From Lycorma delicatula (lineage: Eukaryota; Arthropoda; Insecta; Hemiptera; Fulgoridae), in assembly GCF_047948215.1 (NCBI RefSeq), contig NC_134464.1, positions 34,719,020-34,783,019 of the forward strand: DNA of 64,000 bases. The letters run 5' to 3'. Below are positions 9,311 to 23,700 of the stretch, in pieces. The translations under genes and the position numbers were made by a program. Numbering within the stretch: position 1 is the first letter of the stretch; the number at the start of each line of letters is the position of its first letter. The notes beneath the pieces were generated by a model. The model searched no databases. It saw only the letters and a list, made by a program, of their open reading frames with translations, and was not told the origin of the DNA.

Positions 9311-11339
9311 TCATAATAGATAAAAATAATGCATTTAAGGTGTTCAGACAATATAATTTTAAAATACAGTAAATTTGAAAGAAAAAAAATAAATGCAGTG
9401 GAAAAACACAAATAAAATAATTATTATATGAATGTTCTTCCTAATCATTTCAAGACAGGTACTATAAAAAACAGTGCCATATAACTATAGAAGGGGCTCT
9501 CCTAATAGATAAAAAAATCTCATGGAAGCATATTTTGATAATTTTAGAGAGGAGTACATTTTGGTAACTATAGTACATTCTTATGAACAGATAAAATTTT
9601 CTTCAGAATTAAATACGCTTAGAAAAATCTACATTCAAGATATTTAAATTATCTGATTGTAATAAATAATTTAAATTATTAGTCATTATTAAAATTTAAC
9701 TAAAGTTTCTATCCAAAATCATGGATGACTGATTTTTATTAGCTAGAATATTTTTGAGGTAAATTAAATATATACTGTGTATATTTATCACACTAATGTG
9801 CTAATAATTATTTGTTTGTATTGTGTACCGAGGAGAAAAGTAATTGTACCATCTTCTCTTCTTGGGTAACACACCTCACTTACTTTCTAGCTTACTATAT
9901 TACAAAACCAATTGAATTAAATATACTAATAACCAAACTGTCACTCATCCATAAAAAATAATTTTGAGAAGGGATTATATCATCATATTGCAAAAAATGT
10001 TCAGTGAAAATTATTTTACTCAAACTTAAGACGTCCCAAATAAAAAAGTGATTACAGTTTTATAACTGAATGACTTTTTTTAATATATCTTTTTCTTATT
10101 TAAGTTATCAAGATATGTTTTCTTTTGTAACATACCTAAATCTAAATTAACCAGATTAAATTCCTAACTAGGTTTTGGGATTTTTCATCTTCATCCTCAT
10201 CAAATGAAGAAAAAATTTAAATCTTGTTTTACTTGTGGTTTTATGGGACAAATAGAAATATCTAATAAAAACATTAATTGAACAGAAAAAAAATTGTTTC
10301 ATTTTCTATTTAGTCTAAAATGCGCTAGATAGCAGGACTGCATAATAAACCGTTAAAGAGCAATGTTTACTATTTTATCGTGCAACAAGTGTTGTCCTGA
10401 AAAATTAGAAAAGCAAAACGACTTTATTGTTTTATAAAAAAAGAAAATTAAAGTCATATCGCGTTTTGAATTATTATAACTTTCTAATATAGTACTTTGG
10501 GGATTCAACCTGCGAAAAATTTGATAATTTTAAGGTTACGATTGTTTTTACAATTTTCTGTTTGATTAGTTTATTGAGTAATTGAGTGAATTCAATTTGG
10601 ATTTTCTTCATATTCGTAAAGGTTAAAAATAAAACGGTAGATCAACTTTAAGAAATGCGTAAAATTTCTGCAAAAACTACTCGCTTTTAAGTAATACTTT
10701 CAGGATATAATGTAAGTAAACAAATAATTTGTATTAAAATGATCAATCGTTTGTTTTTTTTAATATTAATAATGTATGTAATACGAATAAACTAATTGTG
10801 GGTATTATTCATAAGAATTACTTAAACAATGACTTTTCTTTAACTGAGATATGTTAATGATGTGCGAACCAAAACGTTTAAAAAATAATCATTGAATTAT
10901 AAACAAATTATTTTGCTTATTTTTTACTATTAAATAATTGTAAATTAAAAAAAATATATATTTTTTAAATAGATATATATCGATCACAAAATAATATACA
11001 ATAAAACAAATTGACTACTCTTTGCTGGTTAAATGTAGTAGCAGATCCTGTGATGTTTATTTGATATAAGTTCAGTTATTAGTGAAGGGCTTAAATTTTC
11101 TCATTTATATCATAAACATTATGGACATACGCGTTTTTCTAAAGATGAATAAGTCATCCTTTTGTATTACACAATTATGTCCAACAATAAATCACCCATA
11201 AATTCTTTTCTTGCTCAATGCAAAATTAGCAGTTTATATAAAAGTGTCTTAAATCCACTGATCCATCAATTATTAAAATGCCTTAGTCAGTTTATTATCT
11301 TCATTATGTATTAAAACTGATAGTTACAACAAACTACAT
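9311..11339. other. AT-rich DNA, no gene seen
   Basis: Only short chance frames in all six frames, with A/T runs. No family is recognised. Confidence 0.6.
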
Positions 11340-11790
11340 AAATTGCAAAGCTTTTGTTAATATTGTGTGGATGTTTTTGGTTGGTACTTGATTGCAACAT
11401 AAAATGTATAATAAATTTGTGTGTATTCTCCTTTCAGGCTGTTATGAACTTATGATTATTTTGTTTCTCCATCATTCAACCCTTGCATGTTCATCGGCTC
11501 CCTATATTGTTTTAAGTAAATTTAAACTTCCTAATTAACCATATTTTGGAAAACAGGTTACACTGGTGCATTTATATTTATGTAAATATTTTGCTAGATA
11601 TAATTTCCTGAGCATTTATAACAGTTACGTCTGCTTGCAGAAATGCTGGACGTAACTTCTGAATAGATTTATTTGTCTTCTGTCATGGTGTCTTTCTGTT
11701 ATGATTTTCTCACGATTACTTGAGCATCCGTTCCTTTTCTTATTTTTAATTTGTTCTTTCTATTTAGGTTTTTTAATCTAATGTTTAAGT
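11340..11790. repeat. Diverged repeat, copy 2 (order B-A)
   Basis: B-like sequence at about 11340-11430 precedes A-like sequence at about 11533-11790, the reverse of copy 1. That arrangement is expected if both come from a tandem B-A-B-A unit or a rearranged element. Confidence 0.6.
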
Positions 11791-12357
11791 CTTTTTTGCC
11801 AGATGTATTTTTGGTTTATTATGTTGGATGGCTTTCAGCAGATCATACTTCTGCTTCCTGTAAGTTAAGAAATTTCCATGTAACTTACAATTCTGCAGAT
11901 AGGTAATGCAGTCATATAAGAAAGCCTTAGGCAGTTTTCGTTAATTTCTGTAGGAAAGCAGTTGTGTAGTTGCAAGTATATAAACAGACTCACATTTTTC
12001 TGGCTCTTCAATCATGAGATGGGCATGTGGTGTTTGGAAAACCCTTAAAACCTATCCACTTGTATGATTCACGTGCCCAATGAATCCTTGATGTGGACCA
12101 CTTTATTTCCCATGGACTCACATTTTTGGTCCAGTAAAAGTGTAATGATTTTAGAGTATATTAAATAAAACTGGAGCTATCGATCTATACCAAGGTCCAA
12201 ATAACAATACACAAGGGATGCATTCTGTAGCACAGCACATAGTTGTACAATGAAATTTGTATAATTAAGGGTTTATAATTCAACCTTAGTAAAAGCCATA
12301 TAATACAACAACAGACATTTTTATGTATTATAAATTTTAACCATCGACTGCCAAGAC
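11791..12357. other. Unclassified DNA, repeat-like in part
   Basis: Slightly richer in GC than the flanks at 11830-12120, with CACATTTTTCTGG at 11991 and CACATTTTTGGTCC at 12120. No frame or known family is identified. Confidence 0.4.
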
Positions 12358-12660
12358 AGAGTAATTAATGATGAGTTCTTGACATCTGTAAATGAAAGTA
12401 GAAGTATGATTAATACAATACAAAGAAGAAAAGCTAACTGGAGAGGCTACATACTAAGGCTTAACTGTATTTAAATAGTAAAAAGTGAAGGAAAGGTTGT
12501 GGATAAGAGGGGAAGAGGAAGAAGTAGGTTAGGAATGTTGGATGATTTAAAAGGGAGATAAAGATACTATAATTTAAAAGATGAAGTCTAGGAAGACCAT
12601 CTTGGAGAATACAGTCTCTTGATACCTGTTATATAATAGACAGTTCCACTAAAGTAGAAG
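12358..12660 (+). pseudogene. LINE 3' end (endonuclease/RT polyprotein tail)
   Basis: One plus frame reads RVINDEFLTSVNESRSMINT, then QRRKANWRGYILRL, then KVVDKRGRGRSRLGMLDDLK, with three in-frame stops. The R/K-rich tail after a W-x-G-x-I-L-R motif is typical of the C-terminus of non-LTR retrotransposon proteins in insects. The usual reverse-transcriptase domain is absent, so the insert is 5' truncated. Confidence 0.7.
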
Positions 12661-15600
12661 AAATTTTATATAATCACGTTTGTGAAATTTATTTTTCTTT
12701 CCAGGATAATTTACAATTTTTAAGTTTCTTTTCAAACTACAGTTGTAGGTATAATATAAAAAAATAGAAAAAACAGTTAAATAATACTGTTATTTATTGA
12801 TGAGGTTTTTGAAATAAATCATAATTCTTTTACAAAACACATAACTTATTTCATTATTTTAATATAATAATATTGTGTTTTATTTTAAGTATTTGATTTA
12901 AATATACATTACATAAATACATATATAAATACTTTTTTTTTAAATATATAAACTGATTAGTTATATTATGAATAAATATAATAATATTCAGGCAATATTA
13001 ATATTATAATAAGAATCAGGCAATCGGTTATGATTAATAATTTAAAAATAATATACATTATAATTTGACTTATATTTGTACATAACATTTTTTATACATT
13101 AACTGTTGAAATTAGTTTACTAAGCTAAACATGCAGATATAATAAAAATGTTATACATTGATTTCAGTTTATACTTATTTAGTAGTTGTGATACTGAACA
13201 TATTAGAGAAGAAAATAAATATTAATTTATTATTTTTAACATTGCACACATCCTACATTAAATTAATTAACCAACACCAGTCAAACCAGTAAAAATAATC
13301 ACTAAATCAATAGTCAGAAATCTTTTCTCGAGCTAATAAAAGATTTATTAAGCAGTATTAAAATCTGTAGAAAAAGCTCTATAAAGTAATTTACCACATT
13401 TGCAAAGATTTTCTACACGCTTAATCTGTGGGTCTACAAACCACTGTAGGTACTATAATATTCAAGAGTGCAGAAGATAAAGGTCTTGTAGCTCGTCTAG
13501 CAAGGACAGATTAAAAGCATCGCTTTAATAGACACTTAGACAATCATTAGGCTTATTGTATAGCCACAGGATGAAAAACAGAGTACCTAAATTGATCCCT
13601 GGCACCAGAAGATTCTATGGCTCATCAGTTTCAACGTAAAAAACCTTGCAAGGTCAGAACCAATAACGGGGAGGAAGGGTCAATGAAAAGAATATAGGTA
13701 CGTGATGAGAAAGTTTAATTAAGCATCAAAGTAGTTCACCATCTTGCCTTTGGCTCAAGTAATTAAATTTGAACAGCAGTTTGGACAAAATTGTGTACCA
13801 TTCTGAAAAGAGATAGCTGCGGTAAAACGGACAGTAGTATTTTTCAGATGACTTAGATTTATGGTAGGGCTGTTTATAGCCTCTCGCTTTTTGTTTTATT
13901 TTTAATGAATAAATTACTATGGTATTGCATGCCATTGCATGTTACGTAAATTAATCAAACAAAACAAAATTTACATTGTTTTAGATACTCAGTAGGTATT
14001 AAGGACTATTTATTCAACCGTAAGGACATGATTAGGCTTATTGTTATTAAACATAATTATAGTCATACACATTAATCTGAAATAGAAATTTATATAAGTA
14101 AATTATAAAATACATTAGCATAATATACTTTTTCATAACACAAGTTATTTATAGTGCAACTAAAAAAAGGACTTTTCACAGAAAAGCACACATGGAGTGT
14201 TTAAACAGTGTCATGTTTACTGTTAGTTACAATATACATTCAATTTTTGCATAAATGCAGTAGTCCTACAAGTACAGAATTGTAAAAGTAAAATCACACT
14301 GTCTTATTTGCTTTGCTGTTGTCTGTACTAATCCAAAACTTATTGACATTTACATATATTTAATACTGTATAGTGTACATTCATGATGTATGGGAACAGT
14401 TAATGTTAGCTATGCTGTCATGTCAATTTTTTCCTTTAATTTTTTTTTCAAATTGATCCAAATAAGAGATAAATGTATTGCTAGATTATAAAGTAAAATA
14501 TTGCATTAGAAAGATAAGTTTTCTTAAAAATTGGCTCCTTTTTAAAATGAAGAAGTGCATTTAACTTCTGGTATTCATCCACTTTGATCTCTGCTTTCGG
14601 GAACAAAAGTTTAGAAAAAAATTAATTGGTACTATTAAAAATTATGAAAACTCATTCCAAAGTTATTTTACTTCATTTTAATCAACGTAATAATTTTATA
14701 AAACAAGTTTTTTATTCATAACTGAATTACAATGCTTAGATGATGAAAAGAAAATTGTAAAATTATTATTTATTAAAAATATTCTTTCTGAATCTTAATA
14801 TGTTAAAAAAATATTTTATGTTATGAAAAATAAATGTTTATTAAAATAGTAATGATAGTATAAATATCAAACACTTAGCATTAAAGTTTGGTTTTACAAG
14901 TAATGTAGATAATGGGTATTATATTATGGGTATGTAGATAATGGGTAAGAGGGTAGTAACCCTCTTAACAGATTCTTTGTCAGCTGTCTTATTACTTTGT
15001 TAAACTAATAAATATCAGTTTTGTATATTACTTATTTTATGAAGAAAAAAACTAAAAAAGATGCTGTCAGTGATTTTGTTAATTTGGAAAAAGGAAGTTT
15101 TTACAGTCATAAAACTTTTTTTGTAAAGGAAAACAGCTAGCTAAATAAAAAGCAGGTTGGCCACAGTTCTTTTCTGAGTTTGTATCATCATTTAAAAACC
15201 TTTACACCTGGATTGATAAGTTAAAGCACATTTCTTTAATGGTTTTTAATTTCAAAATAATGGCTTAACCCAGTAACGTGATCAGATTTTGAAGGATACC
15301 TCCAGTTTAGAGAATAAAATTTTCTAAGAAACTTTTTAAGCAGTAATTCTAGATTTCTAATTGCTAGTTATGCATTTTTTATGACCAAAAATTATTTACT
15401 CATTTTGTAAGTAAAAAAAACCTTCATCAAAATTTGAGCTAAACACATTCATTAGATTATTCATTTGGCTGCTACTTTTCGTAAAAGTACGTGGGATTTA
15501 AAATAAGTTTCCATCGTAAAACCACTGATAACAATTGTTATTCTCTCTGCTTTTGATGTGACCTTGGCTATATTGCACCTTTTCTTGGTAAGTATAGGCA

Positions 15601-18600
15601 CTTTGCTTACATCATAATTGATAAGATTCTTTGTTTAACCACTGTGACGTGATCTTGGTAGTAGTAACAGATACATTGCTACTGTGTACCTTTCTACATT
15701 GTGACACTTAAAATGTGTCTTTTAACTCTGGAAACAGTACTTATGATATTTTTTATATAGTAAGATTATTTGTACTGGTTAAACCTTTCAAAATATATTA
15801 CCATTGTTAATCCTATTTATACCCTATTTTAATTTTCATTTCATTGATTAAATTTTATTATAGAGCTTAATGTGTTAAAATTCAGTACAAAATAAGCTAA
15901 ATCTATTACTAAATTAAAAATGTGTACTTTACTAATTACAATTATAATTACTATTATTTTGAATTTATTTGTAACTAATTTACAAATATATTACCAAATT
16001 TAAAAATGTTATTACAAAATTCTTTAAAAACTTTTCACTAATTGTAGATTTGTTTGTAAAGAATATTTAACATCATCAAATTTTTAAGATAAATACTGTG
16101 AATTTTTTATAGTAAAACAGAAATGTTTATGCTTTCATGTATTATGTTTTTTCATATTTAATTAAATAACAATTCAAAATAAAGAGTACATTATTCTTCA
16201 GTATTTTTCTTAGTATAAAAAAATTATAAACTATCTACAACTTAATATTTTGAAAGCTAAAATAAAGAAGTTAACTCAGCAACTTGATTTAGAGCTTTCA
16301 CCGATCAACAGGCAAATCAGTTTGTAAAGAGCAATTTTTGCATAAATATGTATAATATTTTGGCACAATCATTAATTAGTTTTTACATTCTAACACAGCT
16401 GTGAAATTAATTGTTCACAATTTATAAAATATGATGTCAAAACCTGTTCCAGTTTTATAAAAATCATATAAAATATGAAAACAAACAAACCTTATATATG
16501 ATAATTTTTTACTGCTCATACAAAAAGTAGATATCGTATATAAGTAAATAGTAATGATTTTGACACATATGATTATACAAAATTCTAAAGTTAAAGTATG
16601 AGTAATTAAAAAAGCAGTTTTTTCGTCATTATTTTTGTACAAAACCTTTGGCTACTACTATTAACTAAACTATGGATTATTCTCTACTGCAGAATATTAA
16701 TTTTATAGTTCCAAGTAATTACCAATCTCTGAAAATGTACTTTTCTTAAACTTTACATGATTTGATTAAATTTTGAATTCATTTTGAACCAGTAATAAAT
16801 AGTCCCATACAATAAATAACAAGATCTGTTGGAACGTATGATAACTGAATCTTATGTGTTTAATTATTATAAAACATAATTTTTTAAGGTATGGTACTTT
16901 CAAGGAGTATCTAGTTATGCTTAATTTTTTTTGGCACTAGTTTAAGGAGCTAGGCAAGAAAGTATGCTTCACATTACTAACAAATCTTTGAGTGATTTAA
17001 TACAACTTAGAAGACAAAACTTGAGTTTTGTCTTCAACATACAAAGATTGTATCTTGGTTTTTTTTGGAGCATATTCATTGCCCATCATGATTATGTGAT
17101 CATGTCAGAAACTACTGACAAATGAAAATTATGTAAAAGTATTTACATTATGGAAATTACACGTGTTACATGATCTTAAATACAATCTATGTGAAAAATT
17201 ATTACTTTTTTCTTTGCAACAGCTACAAGCCAATGTTCAAACTTTTATATATTTTGCCTCTGGGAATACTAAATCCAGAACTCTGTATGAAGTGTAGAAA
17301 CTTACTTGTTGTATGAAGTATCTAGAAATCATGATTTAGTATACAATAAATCCATTTGAACATTTTATAAATTTATATTGAACTGAGAATTAACTGCTAA
17401 TTATCTTATTTTTGTCATCACAAATTTGTACTTACTTAAGTAGAAATCAATTTTATTTGGGAAATTCACAATGTGACCCTTACTCTCATATGATATTAAA
17501 AATATTACTGCTTGAGTATAAAATGAAAGATATTTTAGTTTTTTTTTTAAAGTACATCAAAATATTTCTTCAAGGGAAAGTTTTTAAAGTTACATTATTG
17601 AGAATTATAGATGACTCTGTAGAGTAATGAAAATTGTTCTTCCAAAGGACCTTACAGAGCTGATCAATCTTCCATATGGTTATTTGTACTGTTATTGCCT
17701 ATTGCATCCATCTTAAATTAAGAAACCCTCCTATAATATGCAATTATATTTGATATGTGTATTGCTTTTGTTCATTTAGAGTATTGTTTAATTTGCGTGT
17801 CTGTATGTACCAGCATGGTACACATTAAAGGCTGAATGTGCATCCAATTTGTCTAATTTTGTACAATCACTGGTATTTAATTTATATGCTGGATTGCTAT
17901 GTTTATCAGTATATTTGTTATTTTACTGCACAACTTTCATTTCACTGGAGAATTGAGTTTTTTACAAATAGTTTTTCCTTGATCTCACTATATCCAAAAT
18001 AGATAAATACAATTTCAAAAATGTAACTCTCACTACAATTGAAACCCTTAACCACATTATATTTTATCATCCTGAACAGCGTAAGTGTGCATCTATGTTG
18101 TTACATCACCCTGTATACATAAATTTTTTCAGCCAACATTTACACTAAAGAATTGACATGTAAAAACATTTGGCACTGGTTAAAGGCTATTTATTCATTT
18201 GTAAACAACATTGCTTCAAAACAAAACATAAAACAAAGAAAATAATCAGAAACATACATAGTAATGAAAAAAAAAAATGTGTTGTTAACATGATCAATTT
18301 TTATTTTTAATCTATGTAGCTTTTATTTATTTATTTTTTTTTTGTAATTACTCTGACAAAAAACTAAGTTATTAAAACCAATCATGTTGTAAAGAATAAA
18401 CAATAAATGTTGCTTTTGATAGAAAAAATATATATTTTTGTAATATGGTACATAAGTAAAATTTTTCTATTTCAAATAATCTACAAAAAATTTGAAAACT
18501 ACAATTTTCCAGAATTAAAAAATAAAAACTTCCTGATAAAACTCTCACATTGATCACTCTGGCTGCATTCCTTAATAATGCTTTATTTTTATTATAATAT

Positions 18601-18894
18601 GTGGAATATCTCAATGATTATTACTATAGAAAATTCCAACAGCCCAAAGCCACATTCAACTAACTGGTTTCTAAAATAATTTAAATAAGAACGGCTACAG
18701 TTTTCCTTATGTAGCATTACTGCATGTGCTTTGTATTTAGTAGTAGCCAATAACCAACTTAGTTTAAAAGTTAATAATAAAATTATAGTTTTTAATATTT
18801 TACTATTCTGTGCAAGTTCTTTATGTATATGTCATGTGAATTCTATTCCATATTTCTGTTAGTTTTTTATTGATTATATAACTACAAGGCATAT
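12661..18894. other. Long AT-rich stretch, no gene seen
   Basis: No convincing frame, exon chain or known repeat over about 6 kb. Small features are a short hairpin GAAGACAAAACT/AGTTTTGTCTTC near 17015 and a short open minus-strand stretch near 14520-14610 (frame containing AEIKVDEYQKLNALLHF) without clear splice sites. A frame at 13726-13935 on the minus strand resembles nothing I know. Confidence 0.55.
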
Positions 18895-20036
18895 TCATAA
18901 AGTAAGGGCTGTTTGGTCATTAAAAAAAAAATTAACTCATGAGAAAAGGATTTTACTTACATTTTAAATTTACTACATATCTACTTCACTTTTCCACATA
19001 ACCCCGCCATTCAGTTCTAAGCACTTTTTGTAACACTGCACCAGTTTCTTTAACCCCTCTGCATAGAAGTTCGCCACCTGGGAATTGAACCAGTTGACAA
19101 CAGCAGTCTTGAGTCTGTCATTTCCATTGTCCACCAAGCCCCTTTTTTCAAATGCAAGAAGAGAAAGTAGTCACTAGGTGCAAGGTCAGTACTATATTGG
19201 AGGGTGGTCAAAATTTCCAACAAAAATTAGGCCCACATTACATGACATCAACCAAAATGACATACTTTTCATCGCACAAAATGGTAGTCAAAATTTGTCA
19301 ACTGTAGTATGGAAATTGCTTCAACTTTTTCGGTTTTTGGGGAACCTTAATGGTGCCACTACATTGACTATTGTTTCAATTCTGCATTTGTGTAGGATAT
19401 CTACGTCTAATCACCTGCAACAATGTGGGAAAACAAATCATCTACATTTTGTCAATATCGGTCCAAAAACACTTGTCCACTGCACATTCTTTGCTCTTTA
19501 TGTTGGTCGGTGAGCATTTTCGGTATCCACCTTGCACACAATTTGTAATATCCAAGCTTTTCTGTGACAATCTTGTAGATAGAGGTGCATCCAACATGGA
19601 GAAATTCATCAGCCAGAGCACTAATTGTCAATCACTGATCACATTGCAGATTTCGGTTCACTTGTTCAACGATTTCATTGGTCTAAAACTAGGCTTGCCA
19701 CTCCACTCTTTGTCATGTACATTTGTGCAGTCATTTTTGAAGTCTCTGCACCATTATCTAACCTTTTCTTCACTCATTACTGTAGGTCCATACACTAGGC
19801 ACAACTCCCAATAATTTCAGCAGCTGAAGATGCTTTTACACACAAAGATCAAATCAAAGCCCACAGTTCCCAACTGGCGGGAGAAATGATTGTCATGGAC
19901 ATTGCGATCTGCATTCACCGGCAGACAAACGCGACTACTGAAACAAAACAACTGCACTGGCTTTGTAAATAGCCGATAGATGGCCCTACCTGCTAATATT
20001 TAAATGTAAGCCCTTACTTATTATGAATATGCCTTG
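18895..20036 (-). mobile_element. Mariner element, both ends present
   Basis: Ends CAAGGCATATTCATAA (18895 onwards) and its complement (to 20036) are followed inward by AGTAAGGGCT on both sides. TA flanks both ends. Total 1142 bp. Confidence 0.88.
18986..19830 (-). pseudogene. Mariner transposase, heavily broken
   Basis: Recognisable pieces on the minus strand in changing frames are FLHVGCTSIYKIVTEKLGYY, LCARWIPKMLTDQHK, YSTDLAPSDYFLFLHLKKG and NFYAEGLKKLVQCYKKCLEL. There are many stops and at least several frameshifts. The order and spacing fit a D34D mariner with a deleted centre: little of the segment around the second Asp remains. Confidence 0.82.
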
Positions 20037-20300
20037 TACATTAAAAAGAAATTATTTCACATTTAGCTGTCGCAATACAATTTTGTAAAATACCATCTAT
20101 TAACTTCTACTTATCCATCTTTGTTGTTAGTATTTAAAAATGTATACATTTACTGAACATTAAATATGTATTTAAATATATAAATATGTATTGTAATTAA
20201 ATATATATACATTGTAACCTCCAAGGATGATTTATTGATAATTGACAATTTTAAGTTAACTACTGAAAGTTCTAAATATCATAAATACCTTTAGTTTTAT

Positions 20301-20324
20301 AAAAAAAAAAAAAAAAAAAAAAAA
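20301..20324 (+). repeat. A24 homopolymer
   Basis: A run of 24 A bounded by CTTTAGTTTTAT and CTAAAG, which are nearly complementary to each other, so the tract sits in a potential hairpin context. Confidence 0.9.
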
Positions 20325-20403
20325 CTAAAGCCAAGATAGTCAACAGGCAGCTAAAGGATTCATTTTATATAATTTGAAATTATAAATAAATTATATGCTG
20401 AAT

Positions 20404-20738
20404 CACATTGACTGCCATGGTGGTGGTTGGTAGGTAAGGTATAACCATTGAGTGAGTGCCAACCAATGAATTTGATTACCTCAAATTATAAAAAAAAAAT
20501 TTTACCTGTAAGCAAATGATTTCTTTAATTTTAAAAGCTATCTGTCAAAAAGTTATGTGGAATTTTCAGAGGTACACAAGAAAAAAAAAATCATCTTTGT
20601 ATCAATAGTATTTTTTTCTAGAGGTTGGCAACCAGGGATGCCAATATGCAAGACAATGTCCATGAAGTACAACATACTTCTGTGGATCATTGTTGATTAC
20701 TACTAGTTGTTACAGATACCTCTCCAGCAGTCAATGTG
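20404..20738. mobile_element. MITE with piggyBac-like ends (tentative)
   Basis: Ends CACATTGACTGCC (20404) and CAGCAGTCAATGTG (to 20738) are inverted, with one or two differences. TTAA follows at 20739-20742, the piggyBac target; the left flank is a degraded GAAT. The 335-bp interior has no coding frame. Confidence 0.4.
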
Positions 20739-20742
20739 TTAA

Positions 20743-22271
20743 AATCCTGACGAATAACATTTTAAACAGCTGCTGCTACTAAAATGAAAGAAATTGTTTA
20801 AAATAAAATAAATCGTAAAAATAAAAGTTTATTTAAAATTTGTAAATTATATTCAACATAAAAACTTTAAAAAGTATAATCAAATATATTATGTATAAAT
20901 AATATTAAAAAAAAATTAAAACTTAATTTCAACAATATAAAAAATATTTACATAAATTACTTAAAACTATACAAACCAAATTAATGGTACATTCGTGTTC
21001 TTAGCTCTATTTAAAATTATGTTAATATAAAATTTTATGTTAAATTAAAACAGAGTGCTACTTTTCAAGTAAAAAATTAAAAAATTGAGTATATGAAATT
21101 TAATTTCAGTGAGAATTGACATAATTGTTGGTTGATTGCATAAAGTGCCTCGTTCTAAAATAAAATAATATCCTTAGACATCATTTTTGTTAATTATTGA
21201 ATACATAGATCTTAATCATGTCACTCCTTGTAGATAATATTTGTTTTCAATTAAAATTAATCAAAGAATTACACACATCCTTGACTGAAACAAAGAAACA
21301 ATCATAATAATGGGAAATATAATTAGACAAAAAAAAAAACAACACAAAACACATAAGTATTATAAAAATTGTTAAAATATCATTAGGATATAAATTTACA
21401 TTACCTTCAATAATTTAGTTAATTGTTCAATGTATCTTTAATGACTCTCTTAAGTCATTATTTTAATCAAAATGCTTTTTCATCCTCCATCCTCAATTAC
21501 CTGTTTATACAATTATAATATTTTTCTTTCTTATTACTTTTATCATCTCCATTTGTACTTTATCACATTGCAAAATGATTTTCAACACACTCCTGTAGCA
21601 CCATTACTTCTATAAAACTATTACAACATAAACTATTACAAAACTTACGTTTTGTTTTACTGGCTTCCTTATTGTCAATTTTTCATTGCCGTAAGAGCTA
21701 TATTCCAAACAAATATTTTAAATAATTTCTTTCTAATTTTTAAGTCTTTGTTATTATTTTATTAGAATATTATTAGATTTCTTTCGTTAGATTTATTTTT
21801 GTTATGTGTGTGTTATATGTATTTATGTTATTAAATTTATTGAATGGCTTCATATTTCAAAACCGAGGTATACTAGGAGATAACTGTAGATCGACATAGT
21901 TACAAAATTACTAAATTATGTTGTTGAAATTTTTGTCCTCCATCTTAGATAGATCATATTAAATCTAATGTTCTTTTTCTTTAAATAGGAAAGTAGACAT
22001 CTGATATATGATTTTAATGTAAAATTTTATGAGAAAAATAATATGGTGAAAACTGTATCAATAACTGCCTTTGTTTTCGAGTTATAAGAAATCAAAATTA
22101 CAAAAATTAAAAAAAATCGCAGTAGTAATATAACAATATATTAAGCCTCATAATAATAATAATTTTATTTCATTATCTTTAGAATTACATCTAATAATAA
22201 TAAACTTTAAAACAGTTAGTGTTGGAGTTAAACGGTCCAAACAAAAACATTAAATAATAACAGCCCTTACA
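20743..22271. other. AT-rich DNA, no gene seen
   Basis: No frame or family recognised. This would be a place for the missing 3' exons of the RPGR-like gene, but no acceptor with open frame stood out. Confidence 0.5.
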
Positions 22272-22280
22272 ACAATAACT

Positions 22281-22470
22281 TTTCTTTTTCCTGTTTAGCC
22301 TCTGGTAATTACCTTTCAGATAATACTTCAGAGGATGAATGAGGATGATATGTATGAGTGTAAATGAAGTGAAGTCTTGTACAGTCTCAGTTTGACCATT
22401 CCTGAGATGTGTGGTTAATTGAAACCCAACCACCAAAGAACACCGGTATCCACGCTGTAGTATTCAATAT
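22281..22470 (-). mobile_element. SINE, 5'-truncated copy
   Basis: Nearly identical to the body of the SINE at 5961-6257 from the CTGTTTAGCC end to about GGTATCCACG, but lacking the tRNA-like head. ACAATAACT occurs at 22272-22280 and 22471-22479, a likely 9-bp target duplication. Such 5' truncation fits target-primed reverse transcription. Confidence 0.82.
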
Positions 22471-22569
22471 ACAATAACTAATAATTTCTAATTCTACTAT
22501 AAATTAATGATCAACTGATATTTACACCTTAATTATCACTATATTACATTTTAAAATCATGCATTTATT

Positions 22570-23700
22570 TTGTATAGATCAAGATTTAAGTGATCCCAAA
22601 AAATAATAATCTAGAGGCAAGAGATTCGGAGACCTGACAGGCCATTTCTAAGGTCCTCTACAACCTATCCAATATCTAGAAAGGTTTTATTTAAAATTTG
22701 TTGTGCCCTTAGATAATAGTAAGATAGTAAGCATCTCATCTTTCTGAAACCTTTAATATTTTTGAGTCTTTAATTTAAGTTTTTATTTTACTTTTTTGGT
22801 TTTGTAACTTCATTGAAGCTGAAGCATTTGAGCATGTCTACAAAGCAGACTGCTTCTAATTGAAAAGTACATTCTCTTGAGACAAAATGATTTTTGTCTA
22901 TTAGTTTTTTCCATTGCTCTAATAAAATTAAGCAATTTAATGTGATCTCTGTTAGCAACTCATCTATTGTTAAAAATAAAGAATCATCAGAATCATAGCT
23001 TCTAATTAAAAATTATGCCTGAACAAATATTAAAAAAAAAAACACGAGCCAAATTGATAACCTTCTCCTTTTTGAAGTCTGTTAATGAAGAAAATTTTGT
23101 GTAGTACATGTTGAATGTACAATATTGCTGCTATTGATAAATCTCTGGAAACTGCCACACAACGTAAAGAAAACAGTCAAAATGACATAATTCCCACCTT
23201 TTACACACAGTAAAATTAGCTAAGGGGTCACAAGTAGTGTTGTGCCGCAAAATATCTGTAAGTGTGGTCTAGTAAATGAAGCTGTGGGTATAGTCAAGAA
23301 ATTCAAATAGCCATCTCTGTAGGAGAAACTAGTTAGAGAAATGCAAGATGCTGTTTTAATTCCATTTGATGACAAAACCATAGGTATTCATGTGAAAAGT
23401 GTAGATGAATACGATTGCGCCTGTCAATGCAACTTTTCAGGCCACTGTAGGATATGGAGTTAATTCTAAAACGGATTAATGGAACCATTAATTCCTTTAA
23501 GCTGAACCGTGTTGATACACAGTACATCTGTTGCTGAATTTCTAAGAGTTCTGAATCGATTTTGGTGAGATATACTTGTGACCACCGGGTAAAGATACCC
23601 TTTAACAGTTCAAATATTTTATTTAAATGTGGGTCAAATTGAGAACCAACTTTTTTTGATATATGTTAAAAAAAATTGTTCCGCTACTGAATAAAGCCTG
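22570..23700 (-). pseudogene. Tc1/mariner-type transposase relic (WPPRSPDL group)
   Basis: The minus strand near 22600-22660 reads WPVRSPNLLPLDYYF, a clear decayed form of the WPPRSPDLTPLDFFLW motif of DD37D/DD41D elements. Upstream QQILNKTFLDIG fits the preceding helix. The N-terminal half is unrecognisable, and an open frame at 23333-23527 could not be placed. Ends are not identified, so the limits are approximate. Confidence 0.55.

Noticed and set aside
19178..19814. Plus-strand frames of 111 and 147 codons as a gene
   Set aside because: They run antisense to the minus-strand mariner transposase at 18986-19830 and have no features of their own.
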